Of a stretch of 64,000 nucleotides of DNA, positions 1 to 8,971 are shown one piece after another. The stretch covers positions 1 to 64,000 of the forward strand of contig CANGFA010000005.1 in assembly GCA_947453145.1 (NCBI GenBank), in the 5' to 3' direction. Within the stretch, counting starts at the first letter, position 1. Each line of letters opens with the position of its first letter. The notes under the pieces are model-generated. The model was given only the letters and a program-made list of their open reading frames with translations. It was not told the origin of the DNA and ran no database searches. Made by a program: the position numbers and the translations under genes. This DNA is from Bacteroidota bacterium (GTDB lineage Bacteria; Bacteroidota; Bacteroidia; Chitinophagales; Chitinophagaceae).

Positions 1-136
1 AATGCTTCGCATTGTCATCCGCCTCGGTAGACTCGTCTTTGGATTGCCAATGCTTCGCATTGTCATCCGCCTCGGTAGTCTCGTCTTTGGATTGCCAATG
101 CTTCGCATTGTCATCCGCCTCGGTAGACTCGTCTTA
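1..136 (-). repeat. 48-bp tandem repeat, about 2.8 copies, truncated by window edge
   Basis: Copies start at 1, 49 and 97. Copies 1 and 2 are 48 bp and differ at one base (position 79, t for a); copy 3 stops matching after about 39 bp. Across each junction the sequence can fold (GGAT..CAATGC, loop ttc, GCATTG..ATCC). Read on the minus strand, the direction of the adjacent tRNA-Cys, each unit contains GACGAG-N5-CGAGG followed by GATGACAAT. The same core occurs in the 52-bp repeats behind tRNA-Lys at 40897. Short reading frames through the repeats are not taken as genes. The array may continue beyond the left edge. Confidence 0.85.
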
Positions 137-227
137 CCCAAAGCCTTTTCAACACAAATCTTTGATTTGTGTTGTGCTTTTTTGTTCCTCGCCAACTTAC
201 GAAAGCAAGCTTTCGACGTTGTCTCGT
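137..227 (-). other. Structured tail downstream of tRNA-Cys (two hairpins)
   Basis: Read on the minus strand after the tRNA-Cys terminator there are two hairpins. The first has stem CGAAAGC, loop tt, GCTTTCG (about 201-216). The second, after AAAAAAGCAC, has stem AACACAAATC, loop aaa, GATTTGTGTT (about 150-172). AAAAGGCTTTGGGT and the tandem repeats follow. The same order of parts occurs behind tRNA-Lys at 40797-40896. No coding potential was recognised. It could be a non-coding RNA read through from the tRNA, or a repetitive element that sits behind tRNA genes. Confidence 0.5.
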
Positions 228-263
228 AAAAAAAAAGCCTCTTCACTTTCGTGAAGAGGCTTT
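228..263 (-). terminator. Rho-independent terminator of tRNA-Cys
   Basis: A perfect 13-bp stem (234-246 with 251-263, AAAGCCTCTTCAC) and a 4-base loop is followed on the minus strand by a run of nine T. It begins 7 bp beyond the tRNA-Cys 3' end. Confidence 0.85.
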
Positions 264-269
264 GTATCG

Positions 270-340
270 AGGTCCCGAGCGGATTCGAACCGCTGTAGAA
301 GCTTTTGCAGAGCTCTGCCTAGCCACTCGGCCACAGGACC
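270..340 (-). tRNA. tRNA-Cys (GCA)
   Basis: On the minus strand this folds as a full cloverleaf. The acceptor GGTCCTG pairs with CGGGACC, the D arm contains TGGCCGAGTGG, and the T arm contains GGTTCGAATCC. The anticodon stem GAGCT/AGCTT closes the loop CTGCAAA with anticodon GCA. The discriminator base is U, an identity element of tRNA-Cys. The 3' CCA is not encoded. Confidence 0.95.
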
Positions 341-351
341 CTTTTGGGACG

Positions 352-359
352 CGAAAATA
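352..359 (-). promoter_or_regulatory. Weak -7 box for tRNA-Cys
   Basis: TATTTTCG on the minus strand, 11 bp before the tRNA 5' end, differs at one position from the Bacteroidetes -7 consensus TAnnTTTG. No clear -33 TTTG was found at the usual spacing. Confidence 0.35.
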
Positions 360-436
360 ACACAAAGAAGTTAATTATAAAAGAATTTTACAACTAATAC
401 GATTTAAACGACATTTGTACTATAAATAACAATGAT

Positions 437-1312
437 ATGTTGGCAATTGGAGCATCAGAACTCATTATTAATGATCGTGGAGCGGTTTATCACTTAAATG
501 TAAGACCGGAGGAAATAGCAGATACCCTAATTACCGTGGGTGACCCTGAAAGAGTGGCAAGCGTAAGCAAATACTTTGATCGCATCGAATTTAAATGCGA
601 GCACAGAGAATTTATAACGCATACCGGATATATTGGAAATAAGAGAATTTCCGTTTTAAGTACAGGTATTGGTCCAGATAATATTGACATAGCTTTAAAT
701 GAAGTGGATGCCTTAGTGAATATTGATTTTAATACTAGAACCATTAATGAAAAACATAAATCAGTTTCTATCATTAGAATGGGCACTTGTGGGTCCTTGC
801 AAGGTGAAGTGGGTGTGGATCAATTAGTGGCTGGCACACATGGTTTAGGCATAGATAATTTATTACACTTTTATAAGCTTACTAATAATGCCGAAGAGCA
901 AGCAATACTTGCCGCTTTCGAACAGCATACACAAATCAGCGATTTTAAAATTCAACCCTATATTGCGAGTGCAAGCGAAAGCTTAATCAAACATTTTAAT
1001 GACGGTTACAGCCATGGGATTACCGTTACCTGCCCGGGTTTTTACGGACCACAAGGACGTATTTTAAGATTGCCTTTAAGCATGCCCAACCTGGTAGACC
1101 AAATGACAAGCTTTAAGCATGGCAAACATCATATTGCCAATTTTGAAATGGAAACAAGCGCAATTTATGGCTTGTGTAATTTATTAGGACATCAATGCTT
1201 GAGTGTTAACGTAATTATTGCCAATAGAGTTAAAAAGGAGTATAGCAAGGATATGGCAAGTGCCGTAGATAATATGATTCAAAAAACTTTAGGCATTATT
1301 GCAACCATTTAA
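437..1312 (+). CDS. Nucleoside phosphorylase (PNP/UDP family)
   Basis: Probable purine/uridine nucleoside phosphorylase of 291 residues, which would split nucleosides with phosphate into base and ribose-1-phosphate for salvage. Family motifs visible: GDPERV (about 35-40), the glycine-rich phosphate-binding stretch STGIGPDNIDIAL (75-87), RMGTCGSL (114-121), and FEMETSAIYGL (237-247), where the Met-Glu pair binds the ribose. The last motif resembles uridine phosphorylases more than DeoD, but substrate cannot be fixed by eye. It is first gene of a likely operon with dapF (11 bp gap) and a Nudix hydrolase. An overlapping ATG at 432 is out of frame. Confidence 0.87.
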   Translation: MLAIGASELIINDRGAVYHLNVRPEEIADTLITVGDPERVASVSKYFDRIEFKCEHREFITHTGYIGNKRISVLSTGIGPDNIDIALNEVDALVNIDFNTRTINEKHKSVSIIRMGTCGSLQGEVGVDQLVAGTHGLGIDNLLHFYKLTNNAEEQAILAAFEQHTQISDFKIQPYIASASESLIKHFNDGYSHGITVTCPGFYGPQGRILRLPLSMPNLVDQMTSFKHGKHHIANFEMETSAIYGLCNLLGHQCLSVNVIIANRVKKEYSKDMASAVDNMIQKTLGIIATI

Positions 1313-1323
1313 TAATAGCTTTT

Positions 1324-2103
1324 ATGAATATTCATTTTTCTAAATACCAAGGCACCGGAAACGACTTTGTAATTATTGATAACAGAGACGGAGTTATTTC
1401 CTTATCCAATGAACAAATTGCATTTTTATGTGATCGTCGATTTGGAGTAGGCAGTGATGGACTTATGATATTAGGTACTGCAGATGGCTATGATTTTAAA
1501 ATGACTTATTATAATGCCGATGGAACCGAAGGAACTATGTGCGGTAATGGAGGAAGATGTTTAGTGCAATTTGCACATGATAACGGCATTGTGAAAGAAC
1601 ATTATTCATTTATTGCCATAGACGGCCCCCACGAAGCGACCATTCAAAAAAATGGATGGGTACATTTAAAAATGAGTGATGTGAGTGCCGTAGAAATAGG
1701 ATCAGATTTTTTTGTGACCGATACGGGTTCGCCCCATTATGTTAAGATGGTATCAGCTATTGAAACACATGCTGTTTATAATGAAGGAAAAGCAATTAGA
1801 TATAACGATCGTTTTGCAAAAGAGGGTATTAATGTAAATTTTGTAGAACATCAAGCAGATCATCTATTTGTTCGCACTTATGAACGTGGCGTAGAAAATG
1901 AAACTTATAGTTGTGGAACTGGCGTAACTGCATCCGCCATTATTTCTTGTTTACAAAAGGAAGGAGAACATGATATACAAATACAAACACTTGGAGGAAA
2001 ATTGGCAGTAAGTTTTAATAACCAAGGTGGAGGTCACTTTAATAATATATGGTTAAAAGGCCCTGGTACTTTTGTTTATAAAGCAAGTATCCACCTAAAA
2101 TAA
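1324..2103 (+). CDS. dapF: Diaminopimelate epimerase
   Basis: Converts LL- to meso-diaminopimelate for lysine and peptidoglycan synthesis, without a cofactor, using two cysteines. Both are visible: C73 in MCGNGGRC and C197 in ETYSCGTGVTA. The N-terminus FSKYQGTGNDFVIID is typical. At 259 residues it is slightly shorter than many bacterial DapF proteins but complete. It lies 11 bp after the phosphorylase and 20 bp before the Nudix gene, so co-transcription is likely although the functions are unrelated. Confidence 0.96.
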   Translation: MNIHFSKYQGTGNDFVIIDNRDGVISLSNEQIAFLCDRRFGVGSDGLMILGTADGYDFKMTYYNADGTEGTMCGNGGRCLVQFAHDNGIVKEHYSFIAIDGPHEATIQKNGWVHLKMSDVSAVEIGSDFFVTDTGSPHYVKMVSAIETHAVYNEGKAIRYNDRFAKEGINVNFVEHQADHLFVRTYERGVENETYSCGTGVTASAIISCLQKEGEHDIQIQTLGGKLAVSFNNQGGGHFNNIWLKGPGTFVYKASIHLK

Positions 2104-2123
2104 TTTGAAATAAAAATATTGCT

Positions 2124-2588
2124 ATGGCCCTGTTTAATGTGAGAGTGTATGGGATTTTAATGGACGATCAACATAGATTACTGGTAAGTGACGAATTTAT
2201 AAGAGGAAATTATATTACTAAGCTGCCAGGTGGAGGACTCGAAATTGGTGAAGGAACAAGAGACGGTCTGGCAAGAGAATTTATGGAAGAAGCCAGCTTA
2301 GAAGTTCATGTTGGTGAGCATTTTTATACCACCGATTTTTTTCAAATCTCTGCATTTAATCATACCGATCAAATCATTTCTATTTATTATTATGTACATG
2401 CAACGGATACCAATAAGGTATTGACAAAGGAAAAAGCATTTGATTTTTTACCCGAACAGGTTGCTGATATAAAAGGAACCGCCGAACATTTAAGATGGGT
2501 GCCATTAAGTGAACTTAATGAAGAAACCATGACACTCCCTATTGATAAAGTTGCTATCAAAATGTTATTGGATAAGAAACGTTTTTAG
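2124..2588 (+). CDS. Nudix hydrolase
   Basis: A 154-residue single-domain Nudix protein, expected to hydrolyse a nucleoside diphosphate linked to another group with Mg2+. The Nudix box runs from G37 to about L59: G-x5-E43-x7-R51-E52-F-x-E55-E56-x-S. The usual glycine near the end of the box is serine (S58), while the metal-binding glutamates are intact. Substrate is unknown. It is third gene of the operon after dapF and its stop is 10 bp from the convergent transporter gene. Confidence 0.88.
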   Translation: MALFNVRVYGILMDDQHRLLVSDEFIRGNYITKLPGGGLEIGEGTRDGLAREFMEEASLEVHVGEHFYTTDFFQISAFNHTDQIISIYYYVHATDTNKVLTKEKAFDFLPEQVADIKGTAEHLRWVPLSELNEETMTLPIDKVAIKMLLDKKRF

Positions 2589-2598
2589 CATATTGCAA

Positions 2599-3384
2599 TT
2601 AAACTTCTTGTTCAATCCCCATTGCTGCCAATTTCATTTTTTTAGCCGTTTCATGTCCTAGGTATTGCTCAATCCTTGACTCGATAAAAGTTATGGCTGG
2701 TGTTAAAATCACAGCCATCGTAAACTTATACATATAGTTCACCACACATACAGCCATTACAAAAGTCCAAGACCAGTTATTTCCCAATTTAAAAGCAATC
2801 ACAAGTACTACAAAACTATCCACCAACTGTGAAACTACCGTAGATCCTGTTGCTCTTAACCATGGCATCTTCTCCCCTGTTATTTTTTTAATTTTATGAA
2901 AAACGATAACGTCTATAAACTGACTCACTAAAAAAGCAACCAAGCTTCCCAAAATAATCCACATACCTTGACCGAAAATAGCTTCAAACGCATTTTGCAT
3001 ACTTGGAACGCCATTGTCTACTTTAGAGCCAACCCAAAATGCAGCAGGTGCAATATGCATGGCCAGGTAAAACATTAAAAATGCATAGGCAATTAAACTT
3101 ACAGCAATTACACTAATTCGTCTAACTGCTTTAGGGCCATAATATTCATTGACAATATCGGTAATTACAAATTCTAAAGGCCACAATAAAACACCACAGG
3201 TTAAATTAAACGAAAGTCCTCTTTGACCAAAAATGGTAAAATTGGCAGGTGCAATTCCCAACACCCCTTCTAAAGAAAATATCTTACCACCTATACATTC
3301 AGCAATCAATGCATTGGCTACGAAAAACGCGGTGATAGCAATAAAAAGCTTGGTGGGTTTATCTTTAAGAATAGCATGAATCAT
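2599..3384 (-). CDS. Queuosine precursor transporter (YhhQ/VUT family)
   Basis: A 261-residue inner-membrane protein with about six hydrophobic segments. The sequences VANALIAECIGGKIF near the start, LLWPLEFVITDIVNEYYG in the middle and the C-terminal VVNYMYKFTMAVILTPAI are characteristic of the COG1738 (YhhQ) family, which takes up queuine or preQ0/preQ1 for tRNA modification. The exact substrate is inferred from the family. It is downstream of the 98-residue membrane protein, with a 6 bp gap, and probably shares its transcript. Confidence 0.85.
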   Translation of the reverse strand: MIHAILKDKPTKLFIAITAFFVANALIAECIGGKIFSLEGVLGIAPANFTIFGQRGLSFNLTCGVLLWPLEFVITDIVNEYYGPKAVRRISVIAVSLIAYAFLMFYLAMHIAPAAFWVGSKVDNGVPSMQNAFEAIFGQGMWIILGSLVAFLVSQFIDVIVFHKIKKITGEKMPWLRATGSTVVSQLVDSFVVLVIAFKLGNNWSWTFVMAVCVVNYMYKFTMAVILTPAITFIESRIEQYLGHETAKKMKLAAMGIEQEV

Positions 3385-3390
3385 GGGGTA

Positions 3391-3687
3391 TTAAATTAGG
3401 GTTAGTGTGATTTGAATTAATAACATAAATAGGATCCATATTGTTTGCCAGTTGGGAACTTCTGCCTCCCTTTTCTTTAATTTTAAACCCATCCACCAAA
3501 TAGCAAAGCAAATATTTACTACTGGGGACATTTCCAAACCTAAAATAGCAAAGAAATTAGCCAATAGATCGGGCATCTTGAACCATTTTAACAGCATTTT
3601 CATTAAAGAAAGTATAAATGCAATATTGCAAATAATGGCCAGTCGGGCCATAAAAGCAAAAAACGATTTGTTAAACAAATTCTCCAT
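3391..3687 (-). CDS. Small membrane protein, unknown function
   Basis: 98 residues with about three hydrophobic segments (roughly 10-30, 38-65 and 80-98) and a short charged stretch KLKKREAEVP between the last two. I do not recognise the family. It lies 6 bp upstream of the queuosine-precursor transporter on the same strand, which suggests a shared transcript. Its length and placement favour a real gene over the opposite-strand frame here. Confidence 0.65.
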   Translation of the reverse strand: MENLFNKSFFAFMARLAIICNIAFILSLMKMLLKWFKMPDLLANFFAILGLEMSPVVNICFAIWWMGLKLKKREAEVPNWQTIWILFMLLIQITLTLI

Positions 3688-3740
3688 AGTTATGAATTGA
3701 ATACAAGATAAGAAAATTACGCAAAAAGCCTTTTTAGTCG

Positions 3741-3748
3741 TAGGTTTG
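3741..3748 (+). promoter_or_regulatory. -7 box for the YfhO gene
   Basis: TAGGTTTG exactly matches TAnnTTTG. It ends 18 bp before the ATG at 3767. No convincing -33 TTTG is seen. Confidence 0.55.
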
Positions 3749-3766
3749 TGACTATAATTTATTTAT

Positions 3767-6262
3767 ATGGTAAAGAATTTATTCAGATCCGCAGTACCCC
3801 ATTTAATTGCAATAGCCGTTTTTGCTTTAGTAGCAATCATTTATTGCCGACCCGCAGTAGATGGAAAAGTTTTGCAACAGTCCGATAATATTCAATGGAA
3901 AGGCATGAGTCATAGTCAACAAGTGGAGGCTGATGCCACTGGTAAAGTTTCATTATGGAACAATGGTATGTTTGGTGGTATGCCAGGCTATATGATTATG
4001 ATGCCTAAATTATACAACGACGTACCTTATTATTTTTCTCAGGTATTATCATTAGGTATGCCAAAGCCTATAAACTTTTTTGTACTGGCTTGTATTTGTT
4101 TTTACATCTTATCTCTTGTAGTAGGAGCTAATCCTTATATTGGTATACTCACTTCCTTAACCTATGCTTTTTCTACTTACAACCCTATTATTATATCCGT
4201 AGGACATGATACCAAAATGATGGCCATCGCTTTAATGCCAGGTGTGATTGCAGGTGTACTACTTTTATTTAATAAAAAATATTTAGCAGGTGTGGTGTTA
4301 ACGAGTTTATTTGTAGGTGCACTTATCACAACAAAGCACTATCAAATTGCATACTATACCCTATTAATTGTTTTATTTTCAAGTATCACCTTCGCAGTTA
4401 AAGCCATTTTAGAAAAAGAATATAAGCATTTGGCTTTCGTTACAATTTTTGGAATAAGTGCAGCATTATTAGGCGTTGGATCCAATATTATTAACCTTAA
4501 AACCGATGCGGAATATAGTGCAAGAAGTATTCGTGGCGGAAGTCAATTGCCTGCTAAAGGAACTGGTATTGTAAATGATAAAGGGTTAGGAAAAGATTAC
4601 GCCCTAAGTTATAGCTATGAAAAAATGGAACCCTTTGTTTTAATGGTGCCTAAATTATATGGAGGAAGTTCCGATCATTTAGAAATTGCTGAAGAAAAAT
4701 CAAAATCAGTTGAAGCATTAAGTCAAATGCAAGGAGGACTAGGGCAGCAATTGCAAGGTTATATGCAATTTTATTGGGGTGGTATTGTAGAAGGTACTGC
4801 TGGACCAGCTTATGCAGGTATTATCATTTTGGCATTAGCTATATTTTCCATCTTTGTTATTAATAAACAACAAAGCATTTGGATTGTTTCCTTGTTTGCT
4901 TTTACCGTATTATTAAGTTATGGTAAATACTTAAGCGGATTTAACATTTGGATGCTAGACCATTTACCAGTATATAATAAATTTAGAGCACCTAGTATGA
5001 TAAGTGTGGTGCAAGTATTTTTAATAAACCTCACTGCATTAATGGGTCTCAAAGAAGTGGTCGAGAAATACAATACCACTAATTTTATGCCGGCATTCAA
5101 AAAAGGTTTAATTACAATAGGCGTTCTTTTCTTTGTGGTGATTGCATTTTATTTAACGAGCGACTTCCAAGGCGAAGTGGATAAAAATTTGGTGAAGCAA
5201 GTTCAACAAATAAAGGAAACCCAAATTCAATCTGCCATTTATCAATTTACCAACGCTTTAAAAGAAGACCGAAAAACAATTTTATTAGACAGTTTATTAA
5301 GATCCTTGGTTTTTGCTTTTATAACGCTTAGCCTAATTTGGTTATTCATTACTAAAAAAGTAAAAATGCTCAATTATAAAATTGTATTTACCCTATTGGC
5401 CATCTTAGGATTGGTGGATTTGATTGGTATAAATAGCACCTATTTAAGTGCAGATAGTTTTAATGAAAAAGAAAATACAAACGAAACAATTTTAAAAGCG
5501 CAGCCTGTTGATGTGGAAATACAAAAAGACAAGACCGACTATAGAGTATTGGATTTAAGGTCGGGAAATATGGGTAACGTATTTAACGGTGGTGCAATTA
5601 CTGCCTACTTCCACAAAACTATTGGCGGGTACCACCCTGCTAAATTAAGTTTGATGCAGGATTTGATTGAAAACCAATTATACAATTTCCCTAATTGCAT
5701 GCCTTCTGTGAACATGCTAAATACAAAGTACATTATTGATCAACAAGGCAAACCTAATGTGAATCCAGATGCATTGGGTTCTGCTTGGTTTGTAAAAGGA
5801 ATTCAATATGTAAAGGATCCTGCAGCCGAGATGAGTGCCCTTACCAACTTAAATGTTAAGGATACCGCTGTAATGAGTGTATTAAATCAACAAAATATCA
5901 CCGGTATGAGTGGGTATGACACAGCAGCCTCTATAAAATTATTATCAAAGTCAAATGATATTTTACAGTATCAAGCTAGTACGAAAAACACACAGTTGGC
6001 TGTTTTTAGTGAGATCTATTATGATAAAGGCTGGAAGGCATATATAGACAATAAGGAAGCACCCATTTTGAAATCTAACTATTTATTAAGATCACTTGTA
6101 ATTCCTGCAGGAGATCATACCATCAAGTTTGAGTTTAAACCAGCGTCATACTATGGCAATGTATTGTACGCACAAATTTGCGAATGGCTTTCTATCCTAC
6201 TGATACTTGTTTTAATAGGTACTTGGGTGAAAGATTTTAGCGCGAAACAGCATAAGGAATAA
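3767..6262 (+). CDS. YfhO family multi-spanning membrane protein
   Basis: 831 residues with a dozen or so hydrophobic segments and large loops. Marker sequences are the N-terminal LWNNGMFGGMPGYMIMMPKL region, typical of the YfhO (PF09586) family, and the C-terminal GWKAYIDNKEAPI and IPAGDHTIKFEFKP segments. YfhO in Gram-positive bacteria acts as a GT-C-like glycosyltransferase on teichoic or lipoteichoic acids; the Bacteroidetes members are untested and a lipid-linked sugar transferase role is inference. The convergent fucosyltransferase follows 15 bp after the stop, putting it beside the glycan cluster. Confidence 0.85.
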   Translation: MVKNLFRSAVPHLIAIAVFALVAIIYCRPAVDGKVLQQSDNIQWKGMSHSQQVEADATGKVSLWNNGMFGGMPGYMIMMPKLYNDVPYYFSQVLSLGMPKPINFFVLACICFYILSLVVGANPYIGILTSLTYAFSTYNPIIISVGHDTKMMAIALMPGVIAGVLLLFNKKYLAGVVLTSLFVGALITTKHYQIAYYTLLIVLFSSITFAVKAILEKEYKHLAFVTIFGISAALLGVGSNIINLKTDAEYSARSIRGGSQLPAKGTGIVNDKGLGKDYALSYSYEKMEPFVLMVPKLYGGSSDHLEIAEEKSKSVEALSQMQGGLGQQLQGYMQFYWGGIVEGTAGPAYAGIIILALAIFSIFVINKQQSIWIVSLFAFTVLLSYGKYLSGFNIWMLDHLPVYNKFRAPSMISVVQVFLINLTALMGLKEVVEKYNTTNFMPAFKKGLITIGVLFFVVIAFYLTSDFQGEVDKNLVKQVQQIKETQIQSAIYQFTNALKEDRKTILLDSLLRSLVFAFITLSLIWLFITKKVKMLNYKIVFTLLAILGLVDLIGINSTYLSADSFNEKENTNETILKAQPVDVEIQKDKTDYRVLDLRSGNMGNVFNGGAITAYFHKTIGGYHPAKLSLMQDLIENQLYNFPNCMPSVNMLNTKYIIDQQGKPNVNPDALGSAWFVKGIQYVKDPAAEMSALTNLNVKDTAVMSVLNQQNITGMSGYDTAASIKLLSKSNDILQYQASTKNTQLAVFSEIYYDKGWKAYIDNKEAPILKSNYLLRSLVIPAGDHTIKFEFKPASYYGNVLYAQICEWLSILLILVLIGTWVKDFSAKQHKE

Positions 6263-6277
6263 CTAAACGAGTAACTG

Positions 6278-7144
6278 CTATAAAACAACCCAATTGTTAG
6301 GATACAAATCGGTAGCATCTCCAAAATGATCTTTGTACCATTTTTGAGGTGCTACTACTATTTTATGGGTATGCTTATTTAAATAGGCAGCCCACCAACC
6401 AAAGGTGCTATTGGCTATTATTTGATGCTGACAGGATTGCATCAAATAAAAATCCTCGTCACTGTTAGCGGAGAGTTTTTCATCCACAAAAACAAATTCA
6501 GCATCCAATTTTAATAAGTCCTTAGCCAAATGAATTTGGTCCGAAAAAACATAAAAGGTAGGATGCATTATATTTTGTTGAAAATGGTCAATAGCGCGTT
6601 GATAATAAGTAATGTCAAATGGTGCCATAATACTTGATAAAGTAGGGTTTAAATAATCCCCCAGTCGAACATGCAATGCTATCGAATTTGAATTTTTTAA
6701 CATTTCAGCTAAAGGCAAAATAGGTTTAAGTGTATTCGATTCCAATTGAAACTGCTTCAATAATGATTTTTGGCAGTCTATGAAATATTTTTCTGACTGA
6801 AAATAACCACGCAAGTACACCGTATCTGGCAAATCAAAAAACTGTTCGTTATAGCCTGGTTTTTTTTCTCCATAAAATCGTTTCTTTGAAATAGGCATAC
6901 ATTTATTCCAAGCATAATCAATGGTGCGGAATTTAAATAATTGATCTATCTCATATTGGCTAGCCAATTCATAGTCTATGTTAAACTTATCTAAAGCAAA
7001 GGTTCGCTTCGTATCTCTATTCTTTTCTTGAAAATAGCTGCTATCTATTTTAAGCGCAGTGGCATGATGCAACGATAATGCATACCCAGCTGCATATTGA
7101 AAAAGCTGGTTGGCCATCCCCCCGTATATTTTAACAATAATCAT
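6278..7144 (-). CDS. Alpha-1,2-fucosyltransferase (GT11)
   Basis: A 288-residue GT11 enzyme that would transfer fucose from GDP-fucose to a surface glycan. The start MIIVKIYGGMANQLFQYA is the family N-terminus, and NSTFGWWAAYLN near the C-terminus is the conserved acceptor-side motif. The catalytic HxRRxD motif reads HVRLGDY here, with leucine for the second arginine. No signal peptide is seen, so it is cytoplasmic. It is divergent from the GT2 gene at 7177, with 32 bp between starts. Confidence 0.88.
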   Translation of the reverse strand: MIIVKIYGGMANQLFQYAAGYALSLHHATALKIDSSYFQEKNRDTKRTFALDKFNIDYELASQYEIDQLFKFRTIDYAWNKCMPISKKRFYGEKKPGYNEQFFDLPDTVYLRGYFQSEKYFIDCQKSLLKQFQLESNTLKPILPLAEMLKNSNSIALHVRLGDYLNPTLSSIMAPFDITYYQRAIDHFQQNIMHPTFYVFSDQIHLAKDLLKLDAEFVFVDEKLSANSDEDFYLMQSCQHQIIANSTFGWWAAYLNKHTHKIVVAPQKWYKDHFGDATDLYPNNWVVL

Positions 7145-7176
7145 ATGCCTTTAGATTCAATATAGCTACGAAGTTA

Positions 7177-8151
7177 ATGCTTAGGAAGCTGAGGGAACTC
7201 GATAATTTTAATTATTTTTACCATGAACTGCCCATGACTCAAGCAATGAACAATATCGCCATTATCATTATCACCTATGATCGCCCCGACGATATGCTGG
7301 CGTTGGCTAAAAATATTGTAGGGCTTGAACAAAAACAAACATTTTTAAAAGAGGTAATTATAGTAAATAATAATTCAACTAAAGATTATTCGATTGTTAC
7401 CGAATTTATTGAAAACCACAAAGAAGTTAACTTCAAATACATTGCTTCTTCCGAAAATCTTGGTGTCTCCAAAGGAAGAAACTTTGCCATTGGGCAAGCA
7501 ACGGCCCCTCTATTATTGATGTTGGATGACGATTGCGAATTAGCGGAAGAAAATGCGCTACAAACCATACATGATCTTTTTTCATCCAAACCAAAAACAG
7601 GTATCATTTCCTTAAAAGTGGAATACTTTCAGAATAGACAGATGCAAAAAAATGCATTCCCTCATAAAAAATTTGAAAAGTATAAAAGCTATTCTCAATT
7701 TGAAACTTATTATTTTGCAGGTGGCGCGCATATTGTAAGAAAAGCGGTAATGGATGAAGTAGGCTATTACCCTGAAAACTTTTTTTACGGTATGGAGGAA
7801 TACGATTTTAGTTACCGCATATTAAATGCAGGATATACCATAGAATATAATGCGGGTGTGACGATGTTACACAAAGAGTCTCCCGAGGGTCGACAAGCTA
7901 ACAATGAAAAACTAAAAGGGATGTGGCTCAATAAATCTATTGTTACCTATACGTATTTGCCTATTGGATATTTTATAACAACCTCTGTTCTGTGGTCCTT
8001 ATTATATATCGTAAAATCTAATTTAGATTTGATTGGATTTTTTAAAAACTGGGGCAGGATAATCAAAATTCCAAGCCAAGTGAAAAGGACGCCATTAAAA
8101 AATACTACTTTACAATATTTAAATAAAGTGGAGGCAAGGCTATGGTATTAA
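7177..8151 (+). CDS. Glycosyltransferase family 2
   Basis: GT-A fold glycosyltransferase of up to 324 residues. It has the nucleotide-binding start IAIIIITYDRPDDML, the metal-binding LMLDDDCE and the acceptor-side MEEYDFSYR. A hydrophobic stretch near the C-terminus (about 268-290) may anchor it to the membrane. The first 19-23 residues do not look like family sequence, so the true start may be the ATG at 7234 or 7246. Its end overlaps the next GT2 gene by 10 bp, indicating translational coupling in a glycan operon. Confidence 0.85.
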   Translation: MLRKLRELDNFNYFYHELPMTQAMNNIAIIIITYDRPDDMLALAKNIVGLEQKQTFLKEVIIVNNNSTKDYSIVTEFIENHKEVNFKYIASSENLGVSKGRNFAIGQATAPLLLMLDDDCELAEENALQTIHDLFSSKPKTGIISLKVEYFQNRQMQKNAFPHKKFEKYKSYSQFETYYFAGGAHIVRKAVMDEVGYYPENFFYGMEEYDFSYRILNAGYTIEYNAGVTMLHKESPEGRQANNEKLKGMWLNKSIVTYTYLPIGYFITTSVLWSLLYIVKSNLDLIGFFKNWGRIIKIPSQVKRTPLKNTTLQYLNKVEARLWY

Positions 8152-8957
8152 ATCCATTCATATCCGTAATACTGCCAGTTTACAATGGGGAGCAATTCTT
8201 AAAGGAATCTATCCATAGTATATTAGAACAAACCTATACCCATTTTGAATTGATTGTTGTTAACGATGGCTCCACAGATGCATCACAAAATATTATCAAC
8301 TCCTACTTGGATGAAAGAATCATTTGTATACATCACCAACAAAATAAAGGCTTAATTACTAGCCTTAATGATGCCATTCTTATTGCAAAAGGGGATTACA
8401 TAGTTAGAATGGATGCGGATGATATTGCTTTTAAAAACCGTATTCAAACTCAGGTGCAGTATTTAATAGACAACCCAACTATTGCAATTGTTGCTTCTCA
8501 TGCAATATTCTTTGATAAAGATATCCATACCCCTACTGCAAATTGGGAATTAGAATTAAAAACCAACACCCCCCAAGAAATTAAAAACGTCCTTGCATGG
8601 GAAAACTGTATTATACACCCTACTGTTTGCATGCGCGCGGAAATGGCTAAATCCCTTTTATACAATGCGGCACAAAAAAATTATGAAGATTATGATTTAT
8701 GGTTGCGTGCCTCCTCAAATAATTTAAAAATTGCTAAAATTAAGGAGCCCTTATTGTATTATAGAGTGCAAGCCAATTCAATTACGCAAAGCAATATTCG
8801 TAAAAAGAACTTCTTTTTACAAAAAGCGCGCGTAAAACTTAGATTTGTTTTAGCCTCCTTATTTACGATTAAATTAAACCTATTCGTAATACGCGTTTTC
8901 ATCACTATTTTTGCAGACCTATTTATGGGCATTGGAAAAGCGATCAAATCAAAGTAA
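8142..8957 (+). CDS. Glycosyltransferase family 2
   Basis: A 271-residue GT2 enzyme with the classic N-terminus ISVILPVYNGEQFLKESI, the NDGSTD motif and the DxD-type metal site MDADDIA (about 86-92). HPTVCMR and NYEDYDLWLR mark the acceptor region. A hydrophobic basic tail may associate with the membrane. It overlaps the preceding GT2 gene by 10 bp and is 14 bp before the GT4 gene. The acceptor and donor cannot be told from sequence. Confidence 0.9.
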   Translation: MVLNPFISVILPVYNGEQFLKESIHSILEQTYTHFELIVVNDGSTDASQNIINSYLDERIICIHHQQNKGLITSLNDAILIAKGDYIVRMDADDIAFKNRIQTQVQYLIDNPTIAIVASHAIFFDKDIHTPTANWELELKTNTPQEIKNVLAWENCIIHPTVCMRAEMAKSLLYNAAQKNYEDYDLWLRASSNNLKIAKIKEPLLYYRVQANSITQSNIRKKNFFLQKARVKLRFVLASLFTIKLNLFVIRVFITIFADLFMGIGKAIKSK

Positions 8958-8971
8958 AAAGGAAACAATAA

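Noticed and set aside
2..360. Three short forward reading frames over the left-edge repeats and tRNA-Cys
   Set aside because: They are translations of the 48-bp repeat, hairpins and the antisense of the tRNA; no protein-like sequence or start context.
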